Shown here: piece by piece, positions 6,048 through 15,433 of the stretch
Position numbering within the stretch: position 1 is the first letter of the stretch
How the letters are laid out: each line of letters opens with the position of its first letter
Assembly: GCF_903970965.1 (NCBI RefSeq)
Contig: NZ_CAJCKW010000004.1
Span: forward strand, 124,001 to 188,000
Source: Aureimonas sp. ME7
GTDB lineage: Bacteria; Pseudomonadota; Alphaproteobacteria; Rhizobiales; Rhizobiaceae
Length of the DNA: 64,000 nt
Reading direction: 5' to 3'
Program-made: the position numbers and the translations under genes
The notes under the pieces: model-generated
What the model saw: only the letters and a program-made list of their open reading frames with translations
The model's database searches: none
Told to the model about the DNA's origin: nothing

Positions 6048-8582
6048 TTGAACTCATCCTCCAGCCGTCCCGCGACGCCTCTCGGCCTGCTCGTTTTTGG
6101 AATGCATCGAAGCGGGACGTCCGCCCTCACCGGAGTGCTGGAGCGGCTGGGAATTCCCGTATCGGGCGAGCTGCTGCCGGCCGAAGAGTATAATGAGAAG
6201 GGAATTTATGAAAACCGCGCGGTGAACGCGTTCCACGGCGAGCTCCTGGCCCATCTCGGATCGAGCTGGGACGACCCGATGCCGGTTTCCAACGCGTTCG
6301 TCGAAACGCCAGCGGGGGAGGGGTTCGTCCGGCGACTGGCGGCGATCATCGACGGTGAACTCTTCGCGGGTGCGCCGATCTTCGCGGTGAAGGACCCGCG
6401 CATGTCGCGCTTCGTGCCGCTGTGGCGCGCGGCGATGAAGGCCGTCGGCGCCGAGCCGAAGGCGCTCCTGCCGCTGCGTCATCCGCTCGACGTGGCGGCC
6501 TCGCTCGGCCGGCGGGACGGATTTCCCCGGGCGAAAAGCCTTCTCCTCTGGCTCGACCATACGTTGGCGGCGGAGGCGGAGACGCGAGACATGACCCGCG
6601 CGGTTCTGTCCTACGACGATCTCCTGGCTGATTGGCGCGGCGTCATGGACAAGGTCGGGCGCGAGCTCGACCTGACCTGGCCGAAGGAAAGGGCGCGCGC
6701 CGAAGCGGACATCGACGCATTCCTCAGCCGAGACCTTCGTCATCATGCCGAGCGCGGCGAGATCGGCAGCGGGACGCGGCTGGACGCGCTGACGACACAA
6801 GCGTGGTCCGCCCTGATGCAACTCGCGGCCGGCGACGCCCCGTCTGCAAGGGCGGCGCTGGACGCGGTTCGCGACGAGGTGGCCGCGGCGTCCTCTCTTC
6901 TTTCACCTTACGTGGCCTGGGAGTTCCGCGCGCTCGAGGCGAAGACGAAGGAGGCCCGCGATCTCGACTTCCATTTGCGGGCGCGGGAGAACGAGCTGGC
7001 TGCAGCGGTGGCGACGGGTCGCGGCGAGTTGCGCGCCGCCCAGGCCGAGCACGCGCGCGAACATGCCCGCATGCGGAGCGAACTCGCGCTCGCCAGTGCC
7101 GAAAACGATCGGCTGAAGCTGTTTCCCGAGCAGCTGCGCGACGCCGAGTTCCAGATCAGCAGTCTGCGGCAGGACATCCTCCAGCGTGAGGCAGCGCTGG
7201 ACGCGCTGACGAACTCGACGTCGTGGCGCGCCCTGCAGCCGATGCGAAGAATGGCACAGGCACTTCCGCCCGAAAGCCGCGCAGCCCTACGCGCCCTGGC
7301 GCGCGGCGGCTGGCAGCTGATCACGCCTTGGCGGGCGGGAGCCCGGCGCGAGGTGGCGCGCACGCGACTGGCGATGCAGGCCGGGCTGCCGATGCATCCC
7401 GTAGACCATTCGCTGCATGCGTCCGCCACGGAAGGGGGTGCTGCCTGGCGGCCTCATCTCGGGCAGCCGCCGCTGAGTGTCTTCGAAGCGCCGGCCGATC
7501 GTCCTCGCGTCTCGATGGTCACCGACAGCATCAACGAGGGAAGCCTGTTCGGAGGCGTGGCGACCGCGCTGATCTTCTCGGCCCTGTTCGCTCAGCGGAC
7601 CGGGCGCAAGCTGCGCATCGTCACCCGCACTCAACCCCCGGCGGCCGAGAACGTCGCGGCGTTGTTTCGCGCGCAAGGCATCCAATACGACGACAATATC
7701 GACTTCGCCTTCGCCGACATCGCCTCGGCGGATGCGCAGATCGACATCTCGGCGGACGAGCTTTTCATTACGACGAGCTGGTGGACGACACGCGCCACGC
7801 TTCAGTCGATCGCCGAGGAGAAGGTGATCTACCTCCTCCAGGAAGACGAGCGCATGTTCTATCCATTTGGCGACGAAGCGCTTCTGAGCGCGGAAACGAT
7901 GGGTCGGAAGAGGGTTCGCAAAGTCATCAACTCCGAACTCCTGCACCGACATCTGGTGGCGGACGGCATCATCGATGCCGACACGCCCTTTTTCGAGCCA
8001 GCGTTCCCCGATCGAATCTATTTTCCGAACCGACAGGCGAAATCCAAAAAGGTCTTCTTCTTCTACGCGCGGCCCAACAATTCGAGAAACCTGTATGCTC
8101 GGGGCCTTGAGGTCATCGAGAAGGCGATCGTTCAGGGCATTCTCAGCCCCGACGAGTGGGACATCGTGTTCGTCGGCAAGGATCTCCAACCGCTGAGCAT
8201 CGCCGGCGTCCGGCCGATCATCAGGCAGGGCATGGCGTGGGAGGAATATGCCGAGTTCACTCGTTCCGTGGATCTCGGTCTGACGCTGATGTATACGCCC
8301 CACCCCAGCTATCCCCCGCTCGACATCGCCGCTTGCGGAGGGGTTGCCGTCACCAACACGTTCGGAGTGAAGACGGATCTGGCGCAATACAGCCGTTCCA
8401 TCCTGTGCGTCGAGGGCGAAGTGGACGCTCTGGTCGAGGGATTGCGCGATGGCGTGGCGCTGGCCGCCGATCTGTCGAAACGCGATCAGAACCTATCCGA
8501 AAGCGGTTTGAAGCGCGACTGGAACGATACGCTCACCGCGTCCATCGAGCATTTGGCGCAGGTCGATTCCATTGTTCATTGA
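6048..8582 (+). CDS. Sulfotransferase / coiled-coil / WsaF-like glycosyltransferase fusion
   Basis: 844 aa with three parts. Residues 10-280 are a sulfotransferase-like domain with the PAPS 5'-phosphate loop GMHRSGTS (18-25) and a second motif in LRHPLDVAASLGRRD. Residues about 298-390 are an Ala/Glu/Arg-rich coiled coil ending in ALDALTNSTSWR, a tail often seen in O-antigen proteins. From about 487 to the end is a rhamnosyltransferase-like domain of the WsaF type (SMVTDSINEGSLFGGV; later HPSYPPLDIAACGGVAVTN). It probably modifies and extends a surface glycan. The start is TTG at 6048 with a weak GAAGAAG box; no ATG lies near the domain start. It overlaps the next gene by 11 bp, implying coupled translation. 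Confidence 0.8.
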   Translation: MNSSSSRPATPLGLLVFGMHRSGTSALTGVLERLGIPVSGELLPAEEYNEKGIYENRAVNAFHGELLAHLGSSWDDPMPVSNAFVETPAGEGFVRRLAAIIDGELFAGAPIFAVKDPRMSRFVPLWRAAMKAVGAEPKALLPLRHPLDVAASLGRRDGFPRAKSLLLWLDHTLAAEAETRDMTRAVLSYDDLLADWRGVMDKVGRELDLTWPKERARAEADIDAFLSRDLRHHAERGEIGSGTRLDALTTQAWSALMQLAAGDAPSARAALDAVRDEVAAASSLLSPYVAWEFRALEAKTKEARDLDFHLRARENELAAAVATGRGELRAAQAEHAREHARMRSELALASAENDRLKLFPEQLRDAEFQISSLRQDILQREAALDALTNSTSWRALQPMRRMAQALPPESRAALRALARGGWQLITPWRAGARREVARTRLAMQAGLPMHPVDHSLHASATEGGAAWRPHLGQPPLSVFEAPADRPRVSMVTDSINEGSLFGGVATALIFSALFAQRTGRKLRIVTRTQPPAAENVAALFRAQGIQYDDNIDFAFADIASADAQIDISADELFITTSWWTTRATLQSIAEEKVIYLLQEDERMFYPFGDEALLSAETMGRKRVRKVINSELLHRHLVADGIIDADTPFFEPAFPDRIYFPNRQAKSKKVFFFYARPNNSRNLYARGLEVIEKAIVQGILSPDEWDIVFVGKDLQPLSIAGVRPIIRQGMAWEEYAEFTRSVDLGLTLMYTPHPSYPPLDIAACGGVAVTNTFGVKTDLAQYSRSILCVEGEVDALVEGLRDGVALAADLSKRDQNLSESGLKRDWNDTLTASIEHLAQVDSIVH

Positions 8583-9747
8583 TCTGCCGGCCGACGAGCC
8601 TTACGCTGACCCCTGGCATGCGTCTCTTTCCTACCGTCTCAGCAAGTTGAGGAGGGGAGGCTACCGGGTCGCGTATTTCTACGAGCAGCCGGACAACAGT
8701 ACCTTCCGCTATCGCGTCTTCAACATGATAGAGGCGATCGACAAGGGATTGGCCGGGGTTTCCGCATCCTACTTCCATCTTGGAGATAGCGGATCTTTCG
8801 ACGAGATCGTGTCGGCAGCCGACGTGCTCGTCATATGCCGCGCGCGATACGGCGATGGAGTCGCGACGCTTATTTCTCTGGCGCGACAGCGGGGCGTGCG
8901 CGTCCTCTTCGATGTCGACGACTTGGTTTTCGACACTCAGTACGTCCATCTGCTCACGAAGAGCCTAGCACAATCCATGAGTACAGACGCGGATTGGGAC
9001 TTTTGGTTCGCCTACGTTGGCCGCATCGGAGCGACGTTGCGGCAATGCGATGGTGCGATTTGCACGAACGCCTATCTTGCAGAACGCATCAAGGAGTTCG
9101 CGAAAGTCGAGGTTTGCATCGTTCCCAATTTCCTCAACGATCTGCAGTTGACGCGCTCGGAGGCCATCGTGCGTGCCAAGCGCGCTTCGAACTACGCTCG
9201 CGACGCGGATCTTCACATTGGGTATTTCAGCGGGTCTCCAACGCACAAGAGAGACTTCGACATCGCGGCAAGTGCGATAGCGGCCATCTTGGACGAATTT
9301 CCAATGGTTCGGCTGCGCATGGCGGGATATCTCGAAGTTCCCGAACAGCTATCTCATCATTCTGACCGCATTGATCGCCTCGGTTTTACCGATTTCGTCA
9401 ATCTTCAAGGCCTGATTGCTTCGACGGAGATTAATATTGCCCCTCTACAAGATAATCGATTCACCAATTGCAAATCAGAACTTAAGTATTTTGAAGCTGC
9501 TGCAGTTGGTACTGTTACGATAGCTTCTCCATCCTACACATTCAAGGAGGCAATTTATCATCGTCGGAATTCATATATTTCCAACAACCATGAATGGTAT
9601 TCGTCCATAAAGAGTGTAGTCGAGGGCATCATCGAATTTAACGGCGAGTACAAGACTGTCGCGGAAAATGGTGTCGAAGATGCGCAATCCCATTTCACGT
9701 CTGCGAATCAGGCAAAAAGGTTGAGCGAAGTGCTCGTTCACCGTTGA
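8572..9747 (+). CDS. Glycosyltransferase, GT4-like, with an AT-rich 3' part
   Basis: 391 aa. The N-terminal half contains RVAYFYEQPDNSTFRYRV and VLFDVDDLVFD; the C-terminal half has GYFSGSPTHKRDFDIA, IAPLQDNRFTNCKSELKYFEAAAVG and a nucleotide-sugar-binding pattern of the GT-B fold. It most likely adds sugars to the same glycan as the preceding gene. The start is a TTG inside the end of that gene; a shorter product from the ATG at about 8726 is possible. From about 9420 the GC content falls sharply (69 of 180 bases G or C over 9421-9600), unlike the rest of the window, which suggests a mosaic or transferred origin. Confidence 0.8.
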   Translation: MFIDLPADEPYADPWHASLSYRLSKLRRGGYRVAYFYEQPDNSTFRYRVFNMIEAIDKGLAGVSASYFHLGDSGSFDEIVSAADVLVICRARYGDGVATLISLARQRGVRVLFDVDDLVFDTQYVHLLTKSLAQSMSTDADWDFWFAYVGRIGATLRQCDGAICTNAYLAERIKEFAKVEVCIVPNFLNDLQLTRSEAIVRAKRASNYARDADLHIGYFSGSPTHKRDFDIAASAIAAILDEFPMVRLRMAGYLEVPEQLSHHSDRIDRLGFTDFVNLQGLIASTEINIAPLQDNRFTNCKSELKYFEAAAVGTVTIASPSYTFKEAIYHRRNSYISNNHEWYSSIKSVVEGIIEFNGEYKTVAENGVEDAQSHFTSANQAKRLSEVLVHR

Positions 9748-9933
9748 ACTTCAGCAAGCTAACCAGGCATGTATGAGCTTTGAGGGCCATGGTTCTTTCA
9801 CGTTGGTAAGCTTTGCTGCGTTTGAATGATCGAGTACCCCATCAAGCGATCTCTACAGGTGGGTAGATCCGACGGATGACGTGCTTTGCAATGTCCAGGG
9901 GAGTTCCAAGCCCCTGCCGCCTCGGAGGCGAAG

Positions 9934-10674
9934 ATGATCGCTGCTAGCACGCTAAGAGGGCGAGCCCAGAGGCTTCATGGATCCATCGCGCAGGATATCG
10001 GGACGGCGATCCTCACCGGGACTTATCGACCCGGTGATCTTCTGGCCAACGAGGTTTCGTTCAGCGAGAAGCTGAGCGTTTCACGGACGGCCTATCGGGA
10101 GGCTGTGCGAATCCTCGCTGCGAAGGGGCTGGTCAGCAGCCGGCCGAAGGCGGGGACGCGGATCAACCCGAGAGCCAACTGGAACTTCCTCGATCCCGAA
10201 GTGCTGCGCTGGGTGTTCGAGAACGGTCCCCCGCCGCCCGCCTTCGTGCGCGATCTGTTCGAGTTGCGACAGATCGTGGAGCCTGCGGCCGCTTCCTTCG
10301 CAGCGGACCGCCGGACCGCCGCGCATCTTCTGGCAATGCGCGAGGCGCTGGACGCCATGTCGCGGCATGGTCTCGGCGTCGAAGAAGGGCGCAATGCCGA
10401 TCGACAGTTCCACGAAACCATCCTCCTGGCCACCGGCAACGAAGTTCTGGGCACACTGGCCAGCGGCATATCAGCGGCGGTGCGCTGGACGACGCTGTTC
10501 AAGGCAAGGGACGGGCGCATGCCGCGCGATCCCGTGCCCGAGCACGCAAGGGTTCTGACGGCCATCGAGGACGGGAACGCCGTCGCCGCGCGCTCGGCCA
10601 TGGCCATGCTCGTCGAACTCGCCTTTAACGACATCCGCTCGGTGGACCCGAGACTTGTGGACGTCGCGGTTTGA
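9934..10674 (+). CDS. FadR-family (GntR) transcriptional regulator
   Basis: 246 aa. The N-terminal winged helix-turn-helix is about residues 5-75 (SVSRTAYREAVRILAAKGLV, then a KAGTRI wing), followed by an FCD ligand-binding domain from about residue 95 with conserved acidic and His positions (FELRQIVEP, DRQFHETILLATGN, PEHARVLTAIEDGN). Members of this subgroup respond to sugar acids or similar metabolites. The start at 9934 follows GGAGG; the ATG-like start at 9886 lacks a box. No catabolic genes adjoin it, so the target is unknown. Confidence 0.85.
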   Translation: MIAASTLRGRAQRLHGSIAQDIGTAILTGTYRPGDLLANEVSFSEKLSVSRTAYREAVRILAAKGLVSSRPKAGTRINPRANWNFLDPEVLRWVFENGPPPPAFVRDLFELRQIVEPAAASFAADRRTAAHLLAMREALDAMSRHGLGVEEGRNADRQFHETILLATGNEVLGTLASGISAAVRWTTLFKARDGRMPRDPVPEHARVLTAIEDGNAVAARSAMAMLVELAFNDIRSVDPRLVDVAV

Positions 10675-10749
10675 CGAGTGCGCCTTTCGCGCGGCGTACG
10701 CGACCAGAGTTGCGGCCGGGCATTCGATCCGAACGCCGCCGCTTTGCCC

Positions 10750-10778
10750 TTGATCATTTCCGGTGCTTCCGCTAGTCG
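10750..10778 (+). promoter_or_regulatory. Candidate promoter of tRNA-Ser
   Basis: TTGATC, a 17-bp spacer, then TAGTCG, ending 10 bp before the tRNA. Position and spacing fit a sigma-70-type promoter; the match is imperfect. Confidence 0.4.
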
Positions 10779-10788
10779 GAACAGCGTC

Positions 10789-10878
10789 GGAGAGGTGGCC
10801 GAGTGGTCGAAGGCGCTCCCCTGCTAAGGGAGTATACCGGGAACGGTATCGTGGGTTCGAATCCCATCCTCTCCGCCA
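10789..10878 (+). tRNA. tRNA-Ser (anticodon GCU)
   Basis: A 90-nt class II tRNA. Acceptor arms GGAGAGG (10789-10795) and CCTCTCC (10868-10874) pair perfectly. The anticodon stem CTCCC/GGGAG encloses the loop CTGCTAA with anticodon GCT at 10823-10825, reading AGC and AGU. A long variable arm (TACCGGGAACGGTA region) and the T-loop GGTTCGAATCC are present. Discriminator G and an encoded CCA (10876-10878) complete it. Confidence 0.97.
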
Positions 10879-10995
10879 TTCGAAATCTTCTCGTATCGGT
10901 TGACGGTCGCCGTGCCGACAGCAGCGCCCAGCCGGTTGCGGCTTCAGGCTGATGCCAGCCCGGGGAGGGAGAATGCGCTCCGAAGGAGCCGTCTC

Positions 10996-11202
10996 ATGGA
11001 AGAAACTCTCGACATGAACAGTCTCGCGCAGCGTCTCGGGCAGACGCTGGCGCTGATCGAAACGATGTTGCGGGACGACCGCGCGGAGGCGGAAGCCAAG
11101 CGGGCGCATTATTTCGATGCCCTACGCCGCAAGGCCGCCGGCGAGCACAACGACAACGTGACCTCGCAGTTCTTCTCGGACGCGATCCTGACGGCGGGAT
11201 GA
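10996..11202 (+). CDS. Small hypothetical protein
   Basis: 68 aa, starting MEETLDMNSLAQRLGQTLAL. It is highly charged and probably helical, without membrane segment or known domain. GAAGGAG lies 7-8 bp before the start, which supports translation. It sits between tRNA-Ser and the LysM gene. The function is not recognised. Confidence 0.6.
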   Translation: MEETLDMNSLAQRLGQTLALIETMLRDDRAEAEAKRAHYFDALRRKAAGEHNDNVTSQFFSDAILTAG

Positions 11203-11369
11203 CGCTGTTTTGGGGTGGTGCCGGGAATTGGGCCGCGGCTGGGTCGTTTCCATCGCGCCGCCGGAACAGGCTTCATCTCATTCAAAGCAAAGCATGATTC
11301 GCATTGTGAGGCGTGTCCGCGCCTTATATGGTCGGCGCTCGATGAAACCACGCGGGGACGGACGGCGCG

Positions 11370-12611
11370 ATGATCAGACGAAAGGGGCCTCTTCTGGCGG
11401 TCGCGGTGATCGCGGCCTTTGCCCTTGGATGGTATCGCGGCTTGTTCGGGCTGGATCAGGTGGTCGAAACGGCGGGCACTCCGGTCGCGCCGCCAAGCGC
11501 GACGCCTCCCGCGGCGCCGAGCCCATCACCGCCCGCCGCGCAATCACCGGCAAGTGCCGAGGTGCCTCCGGCTGCCGAAGCGGCGAAGGGGAGCCAAGCG
11601 CCGGGCTTCGACGTCGTGCGGGTCGAGCCGGACGGGTCGGCCGTGATCGCCGGACGCGGGGCGGCGAACGAGAAGGTTGCCCTCAGCGACGGCGTTCGTA
11701 GTTATGGAGAGGCGCAAACGGACGCCAACGGCGACTTCGTCATGACGCTGTCGCTGCCGACCGGCTCACGCCGGCTGCAACTGGAGCAGCCGGGCACGGG
11801 CGGCGTGTCGCAGGATGCGGCGGTGGTCAACGTGCCGCCGAAGGATCGGTCGCACGAGCTGCTGGTGATGATGGAGCGCGCGGGCCAGCCTGCGGAGGTT
11901 CTGGTGCGCCCCGAGGCGGCGCCGGCGCCGTCGCCGTCGATTGCCGCGCCGACGCAACCGGATACGGCCGAGGTCGCTACCGCCGAGGCCAAGGCTGCCC
12001 CGGCGCCTGCTCCCGTTGCTCCTCCTGGCACTTTGGCCGTGGAGGCCGTGGAAGTGGAAGGCGGCAAGCTGTTCATCGCCGGTGCCGCGCCCGAAACGTC
12101 GAAGGTTCGCGTTTATCTCGACGACAAGCTCGTCGCGGAAACGAAGGGTGGCGAGGGAGAGCGCTTCATCGCCAGCGCGGCCGCGCAGGTGCCGATTGGC
12201 GACCATACGATCCGGGCGGACGAGGTGAATGCGAGCGGTCAGGTGGTGGGCCGGGTCGAGGTGCCGTTCCAACGGCCGAACGACGAGCCGATGGCGGCTG
12301 TCGCCTCGGCTGCTTCGCCCTCGATCAAGGCCGGAGATGTGCCTGCGAGTGAAGCGGCGACCGCTGGAAGCGCTGCCGATCTATCGGGCCTGCGAACCAC
12401 CGTTCAGGCGCCCCTCGAAGCGGCGCCTCCGCGCGTCATCATCCGCCGGGGGGACACACTATGGCGCATTTCGCGCGCGACCTACGGTCGCGGCAGTCGA
12501 TACACGGTGATCTATCTGGCCAACGGCGACCAGATCCGCGACCCGAACCGCATCTATCCCGGGCAGATCTTCCGGATGCCGAACGGCGACGAGGCGGAGC
12601 GGAAGGGCTGA
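11370..12611 (+). CDS. Membrane-anchored LysM-domain protein
   Basis: 413 aa. An N-terminal membrane anchor or uncleaved signal (about residues 6-24) is followed by Ala/Pro-rich linkers, two Ig-like beta segments (about 75-130 and 225-290), and a C-terminal LysM domain from about residue 357 (VIIRRGDTLWRISRATYGRG ... IYPGQIFRMP). LysM binds peptidoglycan, so the protein acts in the periplasm at the cell wall. No hydrolase domain is visible. It stands alone before the ABC exporter gene. Confidence 0.85.
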   Translation: MIRRKGPLLAVAVIAAFALGWYRGLFGLDQVVETAGTPVAPPSATPPAAPSPSPPAAQSPASAEVPPAAEAAKGSQAPGFDVVRVEPDGSAVIAGRGAANEKVALSDGVRSYGEAQTDANGDFVMTLSLPTGSRRLQLEQPGTGGVSQDAAVVNVPPKDRSHELLVMMERAGQPAEVLVRPEAAPAPSPSIAAPTQPDTAEVATAEAKAAPAPAPVAPPGTLAVEAVEVEGGKLFIAGAAPETSKVRVYLDDKLVAETKGGEGERFIASAAAQVPIGDHTIRADEVNASGQVVGRVEVPFQRPNDEPMAAVASAASPSIKAGDVPASEAATAGSAADLSGLRTTVQAPLEAAPPRVIIRRGDTLWRISRATYGRGSRYTVIYLANGDQIRDPNRIYPGQIFRMPNGDEAERKG

Positions 12612-12692
12612 CGCCGCACGGCCAACAAGTCGTGCCGCCGGGCCATCTTGGGCTGGTTCATCGGCCGGCAGAGGTTTAGAAGCGGTCGAAAC

Positions 12693-14639
12693 ATGAGACG
12701 GGCGTTTCGCCGTCCGCCGTTCCCGCACCGGAAATCTTTGACCTTGTCCGATCCCGATACTGCACCGGCCGCCGGTGAGAGCGGCGCCATGTGGCGCACG
12801 CTCCAAAGCCTCTGGCCCTACATGTGGCCGGAAGGCCGACCCGATCTGCGGGCGCGCGTCGTCTGGGCGAGCTTCTATCTCGTTCTGGCGAAGCTCCTGA
12901 CGGTCGGCATTCCCTACTTCTTCAAATGGGCGACCGACGCGCTCGACGGAACGAACTCGGCCATCCAATGGCTGCCGCTGGTTCTCACCGGCGCGGTGAC
13001 GCTGGTGGTCGCCTACAATGTGGTGCGGGTCCTCTCGGTGGCGCTCAATCAGCTGCGCGACGCACTGTTTGCCAGCGTCGGGCAGCATGCGGTGCGCATC
13101 CTCGCCTTCAAGACGTTCGTCCACATGCATCAGCTCTCGCTGCGCTTCCATCTGGAGCGGCGCACCGGGGGCCTGAGCCGCATCATCGAGCGCGGCACCA
13201 AGGGCATCGAGACGATCGTTCGCTTCGCCGTTCTCAACACGGTGCCGACGATCCTCGAATTCGCGCTGACGGCCGCGATCTTCGGCTTCGCCTACGGCTG
13301 GCGTTATCTCCTCGTCGTCACCGCCACGGTGGTGGCCTACGGCTGGTTCACGGTGAAGGCCAGCGACTGGCGCATCGCGATCCGGCGCGAGATGAACGAT
13401 TCGGACACGGACGCCAACACCAAGGCGATCGACTCGCTCCTGAACTTCGAGACTGTCAAATATTTCGGCAACGAGGCGATGGAAGCCGAGCGCTTCGATC
13501 GCTCCATGGCGCGATACGAGAAGGCGGCGACGCAGACCTGGACCTCGCTCGGCTGGCTGAATTTCGGGCAGGGCGTGATCTTCTCCGCCGGCATGGGCGT
13601 CGCGATGGTGATGTCGGCGCTCGAAGTGCGGGCGGGGACGCAGTCGCTCGGCGACTTCGTCTTCATCAATGCCATGCTGATGCAGCTCTCCGTGCCGCTG
13701 AACTTCATCGGCTTCGTGTACCGCGAGATCCGTCAGGGCCTGACGGACATGGAGGAGATGTTCCGCCTCCTAGGGCTCCGGCAGGAAGTGCGCGACCGGG
13801 CGGGGGCGCCCGACCTCGCGGTCGGCGAAGGGACGATCCGCTTCGAGAACGTCCACTTTTCCTACGAGCCGGAACGGGCGATCCTAAAGGGGATCTCGTT
13901 CGAAGTGCCGGCCGGCAAGTCGGTCGCCATCGTCGGCCCGTCGGGGGCCGGAAAGTCCACCATCTCGCGGCTTCTGTTCCGCTTCTACGACATCCAGAGT
14001 GGGCGCATCACCATCGACGGGCAGGACATCGCCGAGGTGCGGCAGGCCAGCGTTCGCTCGGCCATCGGCATCGTTCCGCAGGACACGGTTCTGTTCAACG
14101 ATACGATCGCCTACAACATCCGATACGGGCGCACCGAGGCGGCCGACGATCAGGTGCGGCAGGCGGCGGCGCTCGCGCAGGTCGATCGCTTCATCGAGAG
14201 CCTGCCGGACGGCTACGATACGATGGTCGGCGAGCGGGGCCTCAAGCTGTCGGGCGGCGAGAAGCAGCGCGTCGCCATCGCGCGCACGATCCTGAAGAGC
14301 CCGCCGATTCTCGTTCTGGACGAGGCGACCTCCGCGCTCGACACGCACACCGAACAGGAGATCCAGAGCGCGCTACAGCTCGTCTCGCATCAGCGCACGA
14401 CGCTGACGATCGCGCACCGCCTGTCGACGATCGTCGATGCGGACGAGATCATCGTCTTGCGCGCCGGCGTGATCGTCGAGCGCGGCTCGCACCGGGCGCT
14501 GCTGGCCGAAGGCGGTCTTTACGCCGAAATGTGGACCATGCAGCGCGAGGAGAACGAGGCCGAGGAAGCGCTTCGCCGCGCCCGCGACGCGGACGCGCTC
14601 GGTGTCCTCAACGCCAAGCGGACCGCGCCGGTCGAATGA
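12693..14639 (+). CDS. Atm1-type ABC transporter/permease
   Basis: About 648 aa half-transporter: six-helix membrane domain (roughly residues 60-350) and ATPase with Walker [10 protein letters not shown], signature LSGGEKQR and Walker [13 protein letters not shown]. Features such as [14 protein letters not shown] and the [15 protein letters not shown] segment match the Atm1/ABCB7 family, which exports glutathione-linked sulfur or metal compounds. The start is uncertain: ATG at 12693 is chosen over the TTG at 12648; ATG at 12789 ([13 protein letters not shown]) is also possible. The psd and pssA genes follow on the same strand. Confidence 0.9.
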   Translation: MRRAFRRPPFPHRKSLTLSDPDTAPAAGESGAMWRTLQSLWPYMWPEGRPDLRARVVWASFYLVLAKLLTVGIPYFFKWATDALDGTNSAIQWLPLVLTGAVTLVVAYNVVRVLSVALNQLRDALFASVGQHAVRILAFKTFVHMHQLSLRFHLERRTGGLSRIIERGTKGIETIVRFAVLNTVPTILEFALTAAIFGFAYGWRYLLVVTATVVAYGWFTVKASDWRIAIRREMNDSDTDANTKAIDSLLNFETVKYFGNEAMEAERFDRSMARYEKAATQTWTSLGWLNFGQGVIFSAGMGVAMVMSALEVRAGTQSLGDFVFINAMLMQLSVPLNFIGFVYREIRQGLTDMEEMFRLLGLRQEVRDRAGAPDLAVGEGTIRFENVHFSYEPERAILKGISFEVPAGKSVAIVGPSGAGKSTISRLLFRFYDIQSGRITIDGQDIAEVRQASVRSAIGIVPQDTVLFNDTIAYNIRYGRTEAADDQVRQAAALAQVDRFIESLPDGYDTMVGERGLKLSGGEKQRVAIARTILKSPPILVLDEATSALDTHTEQEIQSALQLVSHQRTTLTIAHRLSTIVDADEIIVLRAGVIVERGSHRALLAEGGLYAEMWTMQREENEAEEALRRARDADALGVLNAKRTAPVE

Positions 14640-14731
14640 GCGTGAACGGCGCGGCGTTGAGCGCTGCGCCGTTTCCCCCTATGTGTCGACCCCAGGCCGA
14701 TTTGCGGCGATGCAGAAGGAAATTTTCGCCG

Positions 14732-15430
14732 ATGGATATGATCGCCTCGATCCGCAACGTCTTCGTGCCGATCCATCGCGCAGGCTATCCCTTCATCATC
14801 GGCTTCTTCGTCGCTTCCGTGCTGCTCGGCCTCCTCTGGGAACCGCTGTTCTGGATCGGCCTCGTATTGACGGTCTGGTGCACCTACTTCTTCCGCGACC
14901 CGCACCGCGTGACACCGGTCGGCGACGACCTCGTGGTGAGCCCCGCGGACGGCAAGGTCTCGCTCGTCGGTCTCGTGCGCCCGCCTGTCGATCTCGGCCT
15001 CGGCGACGAGCCGCTGCTTCGCGTGTCGATCTTCATGAACGTCTTCGACTGCCACGTGAACCGGGCGCCGGTGCGTGGGCGGATCGAGCGGATCATCTAC
15101 CGGGAAGGCCTGTTCAAGAACGCCGAACTCGACAAGGCCAGCGAGGTCAACGAGCGCTCCGGCATGGTGATCGACACCTCGCATGGCGAGGTCGGCGTCG
15201 TGCAGATCGCGGGCGCCGTCGCGCGGCGCATCATCGTCTTTTCGCGCGCGGGCGAGCATCTGGAGACCGGCGAGCGTTTCGGCCTCATCCGCTTCGGCTC
15301 GCGGCTCGACATCTACCTGCCGGACGGCGCGGTCGCCCGCGTGGCGGAGGGGCAGAAGGCGATCGCGGGCGAGACCGTGATCGCCGAGTTCGGGGCGGGC
15401 CGCGCCGCCTGGTCCTGGCGCCGGGACTGA
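14732..15430 (+). CDS. psd: Phosphatidylserine decarboxylase proenzyme
   Basis: 232 aa of the short, archaeal-type Psd group. It converts phosphatidylserine to phosphatidylethanolamine at the inner membrane. N-terminal hydrophobic segments (about 15-50) are followed by the catalytic part: [20 protein letters not shown] and RFGSR, in which Gly-Ser is the self-cleavage site that forms the pyruvoyl group. ATG at 14732 begins the family-like [20 protein letters not shown]. Its substrate is made by pssA, 3 bp downstream. Confidence 0.95.
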   Translation: MDMIASIRNVFVPIHRAGYPFIIGFFVASVLLGLLWEPLFWIGLVLTVWCTYFFRDPHRVTPVGDDLVVSPADGKVSLVGLVRPPVDLGLGDEPLLRVSIFMNVFDCHVNRAPVRGRIERIIYREGLFKNAELDKASEVNERSGMVIDTSHGEVGVVQIAGAVARRIIVFSRAGEHLETGERFGLIRFGSRLDIYLPDGAVARVAEGQKAIAGETVIAEFGAGRAAWSWRRD

Positions 15431-15433
15431 TCG

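Noticed and set aside
5686-6051. A 121-codon frame before the sulfotransferase fusion gene
   Set aside because: No domain, no ribosome site, competing frames on both strands and composition unlike real genes nearby.
10789-10878. tRNA-Ser as an island attachment site for the 1-9750 region
   Set aside because: No duplicate of the tRNA 3' end and no integrase gene was seen within the window.
12791-14731. Long open frame upstream of psd in the same frame, suggesting a fusion
   Set aside because: This part overlaps the Atm1-type gene in another frame and is low-complexity Arg-rich sequence; only the portion from 14732 is psd.
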